From Salinarimonas sp. (lineage in GTDB: Bacteria > Pseudomonadota > Alphaproteobacteria > Rhizobiales > Beijerinckiaceae), in the NCBI RefSeq assembly GCF_040111675.1, contig NZ_CP157794.1:3059501-3123500 (forward strand): 64,000 bases of DNA, in the 5' to 3' direction. The notes beneath the pieces were generated by a model. It was not told the origin of the DNA, did no database searches, and saw nothing but the letters and a program-made list of their open reading frames with translations. Position numbers and translations under genes: made by a program. Position 1 is the first letter of the stretch; every line of letters begins with the position of its first letter. Below are positions 28,715 to 36,836 of this stretch, piece by piece.

Positions 28715-30401
28715 GGACACCCCAGTGCCGCGCAAAACGCGGCCCATCCGACTGAGGTGGCTTTGAAGGTTCCCGTATTTTCACCGGCAACGGGGCTGGA
28801 ACATCCGGCCCAATGATGATCGCTTCTCCCGGGCCCAAAGTTGGAATGAAGCGTGCAGCCTCTCGGTCAAGATCTCCGCACGCCTTCTCAACTATTGAAC
28901 GATCACCCTCGTTGGTCAGGCGATGCACGATTAGCGTGCCGAGCTGACTAAGAACGTCGGCTGGAATATCTCGAGGTCTTTGGGTCGCGAGGATGACGTT
29001 GAGGCCGTACTTCCGCCCCTCTTTGGCGATCAAGCCGAACGCGTCCAGGGAGACGTTTCCATATGTATCACCGATAATTCTCCCTATGAATTGATGCGCC
29101 TCATCAAGAAAAACCAGCACCGGCTTGTCTGACATAACCCTATTACGAGCACAATTTAACAAGTATCTTCCGATAATATTCATTAGTAATTCGCGTGTAT
29201 TATGCTCAAAACTCACATGTTTAAAAGAGATCCTTATCACTCCACTCTCTTGTGACGAAACAAATTCGCGCAACATTTTCGCAAGAGGCTCTCCTTCACG
29301 TCCAAAAAGACATTGCATTTCAGCCGAATTTGTCTGCGTACGAATTCTCGCTATCATAGTCTCGCAGTAACTGAGCATTTGCTGATCATCACCACCCCAC
29401 TTACCGGGCGCACCAGTACGGACACATTCATTCGCGATTTGATCAGACAACTTCTCAATATCAAAGCGACAAGCAGATAAATTTACCTCTTTCCCATATT
29501 CGATAAGGGCATCTAAGAACGGCTTTCTCGGCTGCCCTCTTTTGTAAATCAAGCCATTATCTACAAGTAGCCCGGGCCTTTCCTGCCCTCTCATCGCCGA
29601 AACCAATTTTAAGCTCTGGACCGCATCGCGAAGCCGCGGACCTTGGCTCTGTCCCGAAGGATTGACCAGAGCGAACAGATCGCTCTCCGTCATCGATGTG
29701 TACGGAAAGTAAACAAGCGTCTCGCCGTTCTCCGCCCTTCCAAATGCAAGGTGCCTTTTGATGCCCGCTACAGATCCGAATTCGCCCGTCGGGTCGAAAA
29801 GGAATGCACGGCCACCGGCAGCCGCAACCTGCTCAATGAGACTGGCTACGGTCCAACTCTTACCGCCTCCTGTGGCCCCTAGTACCCCACAGTGGCGTCC
29901 AAAGAGTTTCTCCGCCGAGAGAGATATTTCTGACCCGAACGCGGTATCGAGCTCTCCAACGATGAAATTGAGGCCGCCGTCATCGTGTGTTGCAGAACGA
30001 AACAACTGGCTTACGGTCGATGGGTCGGCGAGAAATACTGCGTCGCCGACCTTAGGAAAACTTGCGACACCTCGCCGTAATTTTCGCGTCGAGACCCGCA
30101 CCGTTGCGAGCAGCTGTATCAGCCCTATCGGATTGGAATCGGGGGCAGAACCAATTTTTGGCTCTAGGGCAAGGCGCTCGCGATCGGGGACCTTAACCTC
30201 CACGATACGCCCCAGGATACGGGCATCCTCGCAATCCACAAAGACGAAGTCACCTACGGTACCGCGAGATAGGCCGCGACGCTCGGTGCGAGCCGCTGCA
30301 TGCGGCAAATTAACGACAGCGCTACCCGCGGTCGCGCCTGTCACAGTCCCCACATAGAAGCCAGGATCGGTCAGACTTCGAACAAGGGTTCTTTGTGTCA
30401 T
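28581..30401 (-). CDS. herA: HerA-type hexameric ATPase/translocase (defence operon)
   Basis: This 606-residue protein has an N-terminal HAS-barrel domain (about residues 15-75) and a RecA-like ATPase core with Walker A GATGGGKS near residue 175 and Walker B VFLDEAH near 430. A downstream ATQRP motif and the QLGTLIVHRLTNEGDR region follow, as in HerA/FtsK translocases. It pairs with the SIR2 gene immediately upstream (ATGA overlap 30398-30401). In SIR2-HerA systems the two proteins form a large complex, and HerA ATPase activity is needed for defence. Most of the gene is AT-richer than its surroundings, but the last 45-60 codons (Pro-rich tail) are GC-rich and overlap the XRE gene antisense, suggesting that the stop was lost at the insertion junction. 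Confidence 0.9.
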   Translation of the reverse strand: MTQRTLVRSLTDPGFYVGTVTGATAGSAVVNLPHAAARTERRGLSRGTVGDFVFVDCEDARILGRIVEVKVPDRERLALEPKIGSAPDSNPIGLIQLLATVRVSTRKLRRGVASFPKVGDAVFLADPSTVSQLFRSATHDDGGLNFIVGELDTAFGSEISLSAEKLFGRHCGVLGATGGGKSWTVASLIEQVAAAGGRAFLFDPTGEFGSVAGIKRHLAFGRAENGETLVYFPYTSMTESDLFALVNPSGQSQGPRLRDAVQSLKLVSAMRGQERPGLLVDNGLIYKRGQPRKPFLDALIEYGKEVNLSACRFDIEKLSDQIANECVRTGAPGKWGGDDQQMLSYCETMIARIRTQTNSAEMQCLFGREGEPLAKMLREFVSSQESGVIRISFKHVSFEHNTRELLMNIIGRYLLNCARNRVMSDKPVLVFLDEAHQFIGRIIGDTYGNVSLDAFGLIAKEGRKYGLNVILATQRPRDIPADVLSQLGTLIVHRLTNEGDRSIVEKACGDLDREAARFIPTLGPGEAIIIGPDVPAPLPVKIREPSKPPQSDGPRFARHWGVLTPPQSSQPAPPPPASHLPRETPEISFSPDDVPAPPPASPEASG

Positions 30402-31669
30402 GATAAAACCTTCATTGTCGCGATCCGGCCGGCAAGCTCTTCGCGCTCAGTCTGAGCCATCAAATCTGGAATAGCATCGATAAAATCTTCAAATCGGCCA
30501 TTAATCAGCGTAATTCGATGATCTCCCAATTGAGCTAAGGCAAGTATTTTATGGAAGAAGTCATTTTCTTGCGCTTCGTGGAAAACCTCCATCGTAGCAT
30601 CATCCAGCTTCCCCCAGGGCACAAACGAAACATCGCACACTATTATTCGAAACCTCAAATTGCTTTCCAGAGCGGCAAGAACAGGGTGCGCGATATGCGA
30701 GTCGCTGAAGCTGAAGCCCGAGACGAGGAGAGCGGTATCTGGCCTTCTGAGTGCAGTCTGGAAAGATGCCATGAGATCGAGGTAAGGTGGCTCGAAAGAC
30801 TCTTGAAACTTTGAGTTTCTCGGATAGATTAGAACTGGATCCCCATCAGTCTCGCGGGAACGGTATATCTCGCTTCCGCGGCGGCGCCAATCTACGGAAC
30901 CGTGTAGCTTATACAGATGCAGGACATTTTCGATGAAATCAGGAAATTCGTCGCCATCCGATCTCCGTACAAAATCTAAATCGAAATTGGTCCTATCATA
31001 CGCAGGCGGGGCCGCCGTTGAGAACCCATCAATAATACTAAATACCTGCTTTCTTGCTGCATATTCAAAAGCAAGATCATAGTTGGTTGTGAAGATTTTT
31101 GCCCTATGCTTGCGAGCACCTCGGCGACCTAGCTTGCGTATAAGACTCTGATGCGCTGTCAATGTACTTTCTTCATCAATGAAATCAACTGACCTTAGAA
31201 TGGCTCGCTCCGCACAGGAGACAAAGTCTAGCACTTCTTGAAAACCGGCCCCTTTCTCCCCATGTAACTCTAGATATAGTTTACATTTCGTCAAAAGAAG
31301 CTCAATTTCTTTTTCCTTAAGCTGATCGCCTCCAGGAATTATCTCAAGAACCTTTTTGAATGATTTGTCACCAATCGAATCTTTAGCTACTTTCCATAAA
31401 TCTACTAGGCTTGGTGCCGCCATATCTTTTCGCTTACCTGCAACTTCATTCCGAACGCAGAATGAGGAACCGGCACCGGTCAGCATAACCAAATTAGTAG
31501 CGTTGAGAGCATTTAACAGAGCCGCTTCGAGCGCCATCGAACACCCCCGCTGGAGGATGTGGTCCGGATCCTCACTCGACCGCTCGTCAGCATACCGGAG
31601 CCATGCGTTGGGCGCCGTAAACATCCTAAGGTTTTCTTTCGAGGCATCTCGCGCGTCCCAGTAGCCCAT
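30398..31669 (-). CDS. SIR2-family NADase, anti-phage effector (SIR2-HerA system)
   Basis: This 423-residue protein contains a SIR2-type NAD-binding domain: GAGSS at about residues 65-69 (LVMLTGAGSSF), TTNYD at 194-198 with the catalytic Asn, and LHGSVDW at 255-261 with the catalytic His. GFSFSDSHI and a C-terminal helical part follow. Defence SIR2 proteins hydrolyse NAD+ when a phage infects, stopping growth or killing the cell. The ATG at 31669 is preferred, with GAGG 5 bases upstream; a TTG at 31723 gives 18 more residues but lies inside the promoter-like repeat. The next gene is the HerA ATPase, overlapping by 4 bases. Base composition is clearly lower in GC than the flanks, indicating transfer. 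Confidence 0.9.
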   Translation of the reverse strand: MGYWDARDASKENLRMFTAPNAWLRYADERSSEDPDHILQRGCSMALEAALLNALNATNLVMLTGAGSSFCVRNEVAGKRKDMAAPSLVDLWKVAKDSIGDKSFKKVLEIIPGGDQLKEKEIELLLTKCKLYLELHGEKGAGFQEVLDFVSCAERAILRSVDFIDEESTLTAHQSLIRKLGRRGARKHRAKIFTTNYDLAFEYAARKQVFSIIDGFSTAAPPAYDRTNFDLDFVRRSDGDEFPDFIENVLHLYKLHGSVDWRRRGSEIYRSRETDGDPVLIYPRNSKFQESFEPPYLDLMASFQTALRRPDTALLVSGFSFSDSHIAHPVLAALESNLRFRIIVCDVSFVPWGKLDDATMEVFHEAQENDFFHKILALAQLGDHRITLINGRFEDFIDAIPDLMAQTEREELAGRIATMKVLS

Positions 31670-31703
31670 ATCAACCTCATTCAGACAGAATGGACAATCT
31701 CTT

Positions 31704-31731
31704 ATGCTCGAAAAGTTTGTCAATCGAGCAT
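31704..31731 (-). promoter_or_regulatory. Inverted repeat over a -35-like element of the SIR2-HerA operon
   Basis: ATGCTCGA and TCGAGCAT are perfect 8-base arms separated by 12 bases. On the operon strand the spacer starts with TTGACA, a consensus -35 hexamer, 54 bases upstream of the chosen start codon. No good -10 is seen at the right spacing. The arrangement fits a repressor-controlled promoter for the defence genes. The repeat is not found elsewhere in the parts of the window inspected. Confidence 0.5.
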
Positions 31732-31787
31732 TAACTCGTATGTGAGCGCTCGCGGCAGGTGTGTCTCACCATTCGCGGCGATACGAC

Positions 31788-32047
31788 GGCTCCGGGGGAA
31801 CACGGCGGCGCCCGACTCTCCAGGGGAACAGGAGGTTTTCAGGGCGCACGCCATCGGCCGCCGCGCACTCCCCTCCACCATCCCCCTGGTGGGTCGGACA
31901 CCCGTCATCCCCCCGGAGCCGTCGTGCCTTGCACGGGCCGGCGCGCGCAGCGGAGGTCACCGCGGAGCGGCCGGAACGCAGTGGAGGAGGGCGTAGCCCT
32001 TGACCGGAGCGAGCACGCCGGCACGCTCGCCGCACAGGACGGCGGTG
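31788..32047. repeat. Long direct repeat, copy A
   Basis: This stretch of about 260 bases runs from GGCTCCGGGGGAA through the 20-base TCATCCCCCCGGAGCCGTCG to GCGAGCACGCCGGCA. It recurs in the same orientation at 33020-33297 (copy B). The conserved core includes GGTCACCGCGGAGCGGCCGGAACGCAGTGGAGGAGGGCG without change. It contains no convincing gene. It lies immediately beyond the promoter side of the SIR2-HerA operon. The remaining spacer to 32301 shows nothing recognisable. Confidence 0.8.
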
Positions 32048-32301
32048 CAGCGGCGGCCGGGCGGCAGGCCTGCCTCCACCCTCTGTCGCGTCAACTTACT
32101 CCACAGCTGTCCACAGCACTGTTCGATTCGTTCACTTGACGAGGACGTTTGCCGACGACCGGCGAAAGAGGCTGCGGCGGCAACGCCTTAAGCGATAGAG
32201 AAATCGCCCCTATCGATTCGCCGACGGCGCAGAGTTGGTTGCAATCTTTGCAACTCTTCTCGGTTTGTGCTTCCCTCATTTTGCCTGGGCAATTCCTGGG
32301 C

Positions 32302-32329
32302 AAAAAAAGAGGGCGGCTTTTGCCGCCCC
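32302..32329 (-). terminator. Rho-independent terminator of the DUF1508 gene
   Basis: On the minus strand GGGCGGC-AAAA-GCCGCCC is followed by TC and seven T residues, 30 bases after the stop codon of the small gene. This is a textbook intrinsic terminator. Confidence 0.9.
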
Positions 32330-32358
32330 AAGTCTGCACTGACGAAGTCCGGCTCGGA

Positions 32359-32526
32359 TCACTCCTGGATGGGAGCCGAGCCGGACTTCTTCACCAGCTC
32401 GATCGCCGCGAGGCAGTCGGCCTTGTTGGTGTATCCTTCGCCCGAGTTGGCGATCTTCCGATAGTTTGCAGCGTAGAGGGTCCACCGCCACTCGTTCGCT
32501 GCGTCTTTATAGACCTTGTAGTACAT
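32359..32526 (-). CDS. DUF1508 (YegP-like) protein, 55 residues
   Basis: A short gene starts at ATG 32526 with GAGGT 5 bases upstream and ends before a strong terminator. The product (MYYKVYKDAANEWRWTLYAA then NYRKIANSGEGYTNKADCLA) has the single-repeat DUF1508/UPF0339 fold, with the conserved W-R-W-x-L-x-A pattern and the GEGYxNKxxC block. Function of the family is unknown; E. coli YegP has two repeats. It is an independent transcription unit within a repeat-rich accessory region and is bracketed by two long direct repeats. Confidence 0.88.
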   Translation of the reverse strand: MYYKVYKDAANEWRWTLYAANYRKIANSGEGYTNKADCLAAIELVKKSGSAPIQE

Positions 32527-32739
32527 ATTCACCTCGGGTTGCTACGTGGTTATCCCGACTCTTGAAGACCCATCACTGTGGGGTCCGGGAGCGCGCGAAT
32601 CGGCGCGCCTCACTACTTGGGAGAAGGTCTCCCGTTCGCGCAACAGTCGGCAGGCAAACGCTCGGTTTTTCCACAGGCAGATGTCCTTCGCTCGCGTGTC
32701 CGTTGCAATTGAGCTTGGTCAAGGCGTCTTGGTGCCGCC

Positions 32740-32789
32740 CGTCATCCCCCCGGAGCCGTCGTGCTTCCGCACGGGACGGCGCCCCCTCC
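32740..32789. repeat. Partial third copy of the direct repeat
   Basis: TCATCCCCCCGGAGCCGTCG and the following GTGC-TTCCGCACG-GGACGGCGCCCC match the middle of copies A and B, but the rest of the repeat is absent. It abuts the inverted repeat at 32793-32985. Confidence 0.65.
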
Positions 32790-32792
32790 CCC

Positions 32793-32985
32793 GTGTCATC
32801 CCCGGCCGGAGCGCCGTCAGGCGCGCAGGGGAAGGGGACGTGAGCACGACTCGTCGCGGCGAAGCCGCGGCCGTCGGCGGCGACTAGCCGCCTGGTCGGC
32901 GGCCGAAGGAGCGCCTTCGGCGCAGCATTCTGCGCTGGGTTCCCTTCCCCTCCGCGCGCAAGCGCGCTCCGGCCGGGAATGACAA
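32793..32985. repeat. Inverted repeat element with REP-like arms
   Basis: GTCATCCCCGGCCGGAGCGC (left end) pairs with GCGCTCCGGCCGGGAATGAC (right end), with a single mismatch. Inside, GGGGAAGGGGA pairs with TTCCCTTCCCC. The centre (GTCGCGGCGAAGCCGCGG... to ...CGCCTTCGGCGCAGC) recurs at 53493-53570. The element has no gene and is a dispersed palindromic repeat. Confidence 0.7.
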
Positions 32986-33019
32986 CCCTCGGCACCCCGC
33001 CGTCTTGTCCTGCCAGCGT

Positions 33020-33297
33020 GGCTCCGGGGAAACAATGCGGCGCCCGACTCTCCAGGGGAACAGGAACGTTTGCGGTGGGGCGCCGTCGCGGGCCGCCGCG
33101 CCCTCGCTTTCCGGTCCCATCCCCCTGGTGGGTCGGGCGACCGTCATCCCCCCGGAGCCGTCGTGCCTCCGCACGCGCCGGCGCGCGCAGCAGAGGTCAC
33201 CGCGGAGCGGCCGGAACGCAGTGGAGGAGGGCGAAGCCGAAAGGTCCCCTCGGACCGCAGCGAGCACGCCGGCAGGCTGGCCGGACGGGACGGCGCC
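33020..33297. repeat. Long direct repeat, copy B
   Basis: Second copy of the element at 31788-32047, same orientation, with a core of near identity and small insertions after GCGAAGCC. It is separated from copy A by about 970 bases that contain the DUF1508 gene. The region from 32527 to 33618 has no convincing protein gene; the long open frames on both strands lack start signals and family resemblance. Confidence 0.8.
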
Positions 33298-33306
33298 CCT
33301 CCGCCC

Positions 33307-33452
33307 ACCCTCCCCTCTCCCGTGCGGGAGAGGGGCCGGGGGTGAGGGCGGGACGGTGGGCGGTTCGGCTCGCCGTCGATGACGCGGCGCCGGCGTGCGC
33401 GTCCGGGACGCCGGACGCCCTCACCCCTGCCCCTCTCCCGTTCGGGAGAGGG
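33307..33452. repeat. Two inverted REP-like hairpin units
   Basis: Unit 1 (33307-33350) contains CCCTCTCCC-GTGC-GGGAGAGGG. Unit 2 (33416-33452) contains CCCCTCTCCC-GTTC-GGGAGAGGGG in the opposite orientation, flanked by CGCCCTCACCCC as the complement of GGGGTGAGGGCG in unit 1. They sit just upstream of the sugar dehydrogenase gene. Confidence 0.75.
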
Positions 33453-33618
33453 GTTCCCCCCGGTGCGCCGCCCCGCAATCCCCCGTGCGACCTTCCCCTT
33501 TCGTCCCGCCCGGTTTCCGCCGCGGAGTTGCGCCCTACTTGCTTGTCTTCGCCGCGAGGCGGGCGTCGGAGCGTCGCTCGCGGGGGAGGTCAACGAACGG
33601 AAAACGGGAGGGACCGAC

Positions 33619-34911
33619 ATGCTCCATCGACGCCACACCGCGGCCGCCGCAGCCACCGCCACCGCGCTCGCCGCGCTCCTCGCCGCCGCGCCGGCGGCGC
33701 TGGCGCAGGCGGGGATGAACACGACGAGCCTGCAGCACGAGGTCGTGCTCGACAATCTCCAGACCCCCTGGGACATGGCGTTCCTGGACGACGGCACGAT
33801 GTTCTTCACCGAGATCTGCGAGGGGCTGTCCGTGCGCATGCCGGACGGCGCGGTGAACAAGCTCCTCGGCATGGACGACGCGCAGGGCTACGCCTCCATG
33901 GCCGACGACCTGTTCTGCGAGGGCCAGGCCGGGATGCTCGGCGTCGCGGTGGACCCGGATTTCGCCGAGAACCGGCGCATCTACGTGTTCTCCGCCTCCG
34001 AGATGTCCGACCCGCAGACGAACCGGGTGATGCGGCTCGTCGTGAACGAGGACTTCACCGACGTCTCGGAGCGCACGGACATCGTCGACGACATCCCCTA
34101 CAAGGTGGCGCCGACGGACCACCCGTTCGGCGCGCCGGGCGCGCACAACGGCGGGCGCATCCGCTTCGGGCCGGACGGTTTCCTGTGGGTGACGACGGGC
34201 GACAACCACAACCCCGAGATCCCGCAGAGCCCCACCCTGATGGGCTCGAAGGTGCTGCGCATCGACACCGACGGCGCGGCCGCGCCGGGCAATTCCCCGC
34301 CGGAGGGCTTCGATCCGCGCACCTACACCTACGGCCACCGCAACGTGCAGGGCATCGCCTTCCATCCGGTGACGGGCGCCGCCATCATCGCGGAGCACGG
34401 CCCCTGGCATTCGGACGAGATCACCGTTCTCGTCAACGGCGGCAACGGCGGCTGGGACCCGCGGGACGAGATGGCCGGGCGGGGCGAGTGCCCGGACGGC
34501 TATTGCGGCTACATGCCCAACCAGATGGAGGGGATGAACCGCTTCGAGCGCGCCGCCTTCATGCCGATGACCGACTTCGAGACCTATCCGGACGCGATGC
34601 CCCCGATCTGGGAGAACAACGGCTGGTCCCAGGGCACCTCCTCGGCCGCCTTCCTCGAGGGCGAGGCCTGGGGCGACTGGGAGAACGCCATGGTGGTCGG
34701 CATCATGGGCATCGGCTTCGGCGGCACGCCGATCGGCCAGCGCATCGACGTGATCGAGCTCGACGAGGAGGGCACGTCGGTGGTGGACGTCACCGAGATG
34801 ACGCTGCCCATGGACGCGGGCCGCTTCCGCTCGGTGGTGCTGGGGCCGGACGGCAGCCTCTACGCCGCGGTGGACGAGGGCATGATCCACAAGATGACGC
34901 CCGGGCAGTGA
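33619..34911 (+). CDS. PQQ-dependent sugar dehydrogenase (soluble aldose dehydrogenase type)
   Basis: This 430-residue exported protein has a signal peptide (about residues 1-32, ending ALAQA) and a six-bladed beta-propeller of the GDH/HHIP family. Typical segments are LQTPWDMAFLDDGTMFFTE, HNGGRIRFGPDGFLWVTTGD, the HRNVQGIAFHP motif and the final DGSLYAAVDEGMIHKM. Such enzymes oxidise aldoses in the periplasm with PQQ and pass electrons to a cytochrome or quinone. The GGGAGGGA site upstream fixes the ATG at 33619. It carries a longer insert rich in acidic and aromatic residues (about 290-345: CPDGYCGYMPN...). A terminator follows. A multihaem cytochrome gene nearby could accept its electrons. 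Confidence 0.88.
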   Translation: MLHRRHTAAAAATATALAALLAAAPAALAQAGMNTTSLQHEVVLDNLQTPWDMAFLDDGTMFFTEICEGLSVRMPDGAVNKLLGMDDAQGYASMADDLFCEGQAGMLGVAVDPDFAENRRIYVFSASEMSDPQTNRVMRLVVNEDFTDVSERTDIVDDIPYKVAPTDHPFGAPGAHNGGRIRFGPDGFLWVTTGDNHNPEIPQSPTLMGSKVLRIDTDGAAAPGNSPPEGFDPRTYTYGHRNVQGIAFHPVTGAAIIAEHGPWHSDEITVLVNGGNGGWDPRDEMAGRGECPDGYCGYMPNQMEGMNRFERAAFMPMTDFETYPDAMPPIWENNGWSQGTSSAAFLEGEAWGDWENAMVVGIMGIGFGGTPIGQRIDVIELDEEGTSVVDVTEMTLPMDAGRFRSVVLGPDGSLYAAVDEGMIHKMTPGQ

Positions 34912-34929
34912 GCCGGGCCGGACGACGAC

Positions 34930-34962
34930 GGCGCCGCCCTTCGGGGCGGCGCCTCTCGTTTC
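34930..34962 (+). terminator. Terminator after the sugar dehydrogenase gene
   Basis: GGCGCCGCCC-TTCG-GGGCGGCGCC is a perfect stem with a stable tetraloop, followed by TCTCGTTTC, 18 bases after the stop codon. It may also serve the convergent DsrE-like gene. Confidence 0.8.
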
Positions 34963-34977
34963 GGGGGCGCCTCGGCG

Positions 34978-35433
34978 TCAGAACGACCAGACGACCGCGT
35001 CGGGGCGCAGCATGGCGGCCGCCTGCGCGGGCGGCTGGGCGACGCCGACGCCCTCCAGCAGCGCCTCGGGGCCGAGGTCCTTCCCGGGCAGGTAGACGGC
35101 GCACACGCGCACCGTCGCGCCCGCCTGCATGATGGCCTGCATCAGGCCCTGCGGGCTCGCGCCGCGGGGCGGCTGGCCGGCGGTGGCGCTGTCGGGCGCG
35201 TCGGCGAGGGCGATGTCGCCGGCGGGGCCGCACAGCAGCATGTCGACCGCGTGCCCCTGCTCGACGGCCTGCATCGTCAGGACCATCGCCATCAGCTGCG
35301 TCTGCGGGTGTTCCGCGGTCACCACCGTGACGAGCGGGGGCTTCGCGTCCTGCGCCAGCGCGGCGGGGGCGACGGCGGGGGCGACGGCCAGCGCGAGCGC
35401 CACGGCGAGGGTGCGAATCGGGTGTGCTGTCAC
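34978..35433 (-). CDS. Exported DsrE-like protein
   Basis: This 151-residue protein starts at GTG 35433 with AAGGAG 7 bases upstream. A signal peptide (TLAVALALAVAPAVAPAALA) is followed by a DsrE/DsrF-type alpha/beta domain (PLVTVVTAEHPQTQLMAMVL, VDMLLCGPAGDIAL). The family includes sulfurtransferase subunits, but periplasmic members are of unknown role. Cys in LLCGPAG and VRVCAVYLPG are candidates for a thiol or disulfide site. It converges with the sugar dehydrogenase and is divergent from the cytochrome gene. Confidence 0.72.
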   Translation of the reverse strand: MTAHPIRTLAVALALAVAPAVAPAALAQDAKPPLVTVVTAEHPQTQLMAMVLTMQAVEQGHAVDMLLCGPAGDIALADAPDSATAGQPPRGASPQGLMQAIMQAGATVRVCAVYLPGKDLGPEALLEGVGVAQPPAQAAAMLRPDAVVWSF

Positions 35434-35656
35434 GGGATGCTCCTTTCGGTGATACATTCTTATCTGAGAATACACGCAGGTTCTCAGGGTGACGATCCGT
35501 AGTCGCCCGACTTGCCCGGTATTTCGCGCACCCGGCCGGCGCCGGCGCGAGATCCGGAGCCGCGCGATCTTGCGGGCGGCGGCGCCGTCGACGCACTGTG
35601 TCGCACGTCGCCGGCGGCACGGCCGCCCGGGCGATTCAGGCACGCCCGGAGGCCCC

Positions 35657-36742
35657 ATGCCGCGCAGGATCATCCGCACCATGCTCGCCGCGACGCTGGG
35701 CGTCGCGCTCGTGTCCCCGCCGGCGGCGTCGACGGAGCTCGACCAGCTCGCGGCCATCGTCGAGGCGTGGCTCGCCTCGCCGCACGCGGACTACCATTCG
35801 CCCTCCTTCACGCACTGGAACGAGGACGGCGCGGTGCCCGCCACCTGCGCGGCCTGCCATTCGCAGCCGGGCTTCCTCGACTATCTCGGCGCCGACGGCG
35901 GCCCGGCCGGCTCGGTCGAGGGCCCGGCGGCGATCAACGCGCCCGTGGGCTGCGCCGTCTGCCACGTCAGCGAGGCGCACGCGCTCGACGCCGTGCCCTT
36001 CCCGTCGGGCGTCGTCGTGGAGGGGCTCGGCGCCTCCGCCACCTGCACCGTCTGCCATCAGGGGCGCGCCTCCGGCGACACGGTCGCGGCGGCGACGGCG
36101 GGCCTCGACGCGGACGCCGTGTCCGCGGACCTGCGCTTCGTCAACGTACATTACGGCGTGGCGGCGGCCGTCATCCGCGGCGCGCAGGTGCGCGGCGGCT
36201 TCCACTATCCCGATCGCGCCTATGCGGGACGCTTCGAGCACGCGCCGGGCGTCCGCACCTGCGTCGAGTGCCATTCGCCGCACACGACGCGCGTCGACAC
36301 CGCCTCGTGCGCGACCTGCCACGACGGCGCGAGCGACATCCGCGCGATCCGGCTCGGCCGGACGGACTACGACGGCGACGGCGACGTCTCGGGCGGCGTG
36401 CGCGCGGAGATCCTCGGCCTGCACGCGCTCCTCTATCGCGGGATCCGCGCCTATGCCGCGGAGGTGGCGGGCACGCCCATCGTCTACGTGGACCGCTTCC
36501 CCTACTTCTTCGCCGATCCCGACGGCGACGGCGCGATCGCCCCGGAGGAGGCCGTCATGCCCAACCGCTACCAGAGCTGGACGCCGCGCCTGCTCGAGGC
36601 GGCCTACAATTACCAGGTCGCGGCGAAGGACCCCGGCGGCTACGTGCACAATCCGGACTATCTGCTGCAGCTCCTGCACGACAGCGTCCAGGATCTCGCG
36701 ACGACGGTCGACCTCGACACGCAGACCCTGCGCAGGCCCTGA
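35657..36742 (+). CDS. Five-haem c-type cytochrome
   Basis: This 361-residue exported protein has a signal peptide (IIRTMLAATLGVALVSPPAA). Five CxxCH haem-binding motifs lie at Cys64, 99, 130, 202 and 218 (CAACH, CAVCH, CTVCH, CVECH, CATCH). Additional His residues could be distal ligands. Two Asp-rich calcium-type loops follow (DYDGDGDVSGG and DPDGDGAIAPEEA). GGAGG precedes ATG 35657. Such proteins carry electrons in the periplasm. The protein is not a recognised nitrite reductase, NapB or NrfH; the five motifs are split as three plus two with a long linker. Its partner may be the PQQ sugar dehydrogenase upstream, but this is only positional. Confidence 0.85.
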   Translation: MPRRIIRTMLAATLGVALVSPPAASTELDQLAAIVEAWLASPHADYHSPSFTHWNEDGAVPATCAACHSQPGFLDYLGADGGPAGSVEGPAAINAPVGCAVCHVSEAHALDAVPFPSGVVVEGLGASATCTVCHQGRASGDTVAAATAGLDADAVSADLRFVNVHYGVAAAVIRGAQVRGGFHYPDRAYAGRFEHAPGVRTCVECHSPHTTRVDTASCATCHDGASDIRAIRLGRTDYDGDGDVSGGVRAEILGLHALLYRGIRAYAAEVAGTPIVYVDRFPYFFADPDGDGAIAPEEAVMPNRYQSWTPRLLEAAYNYQVAAKDPGGYVHNPDYLLQLLHDSVQDLATTVDLDTQTLRRP

Positions 36743-36836
36743 ACGGTTCCTGTTGCCGGGGCGTCGGGGCGTCGGCTACCGTCGCGAGGGTGCGGGTTCG
36801 GCGCGGGCTCGGCGCGAACGGATACGGGGAGATGGG

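Noticed and set aside
31669..31723. TTG at 31723 as the SIR2 start codon, adding a CPFC motif
   Set aside because: This codon forms the first bases of the TTGACA hexamer inside the inverted repeat and has no ribosome-binding site, whereas ATG 31669 has GAGG at good spacing.
28581..31731. Prophage or integrative element carrying the defence genes
   Set aside because: No integrase, excisionase, tRNA attachment site or phage structural gene was seen. The only tRNA (tRNA-Cys) lies 12 kb away. The island may still have come by recombination.
32527..33618. Several 60-240-codon frames in both strands of the repeat-rich region
   Set aside because: They follow the repeat copies, lack ribosome-binding sites and resemble no protein family. 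They are by-products of GC-rich sequence.
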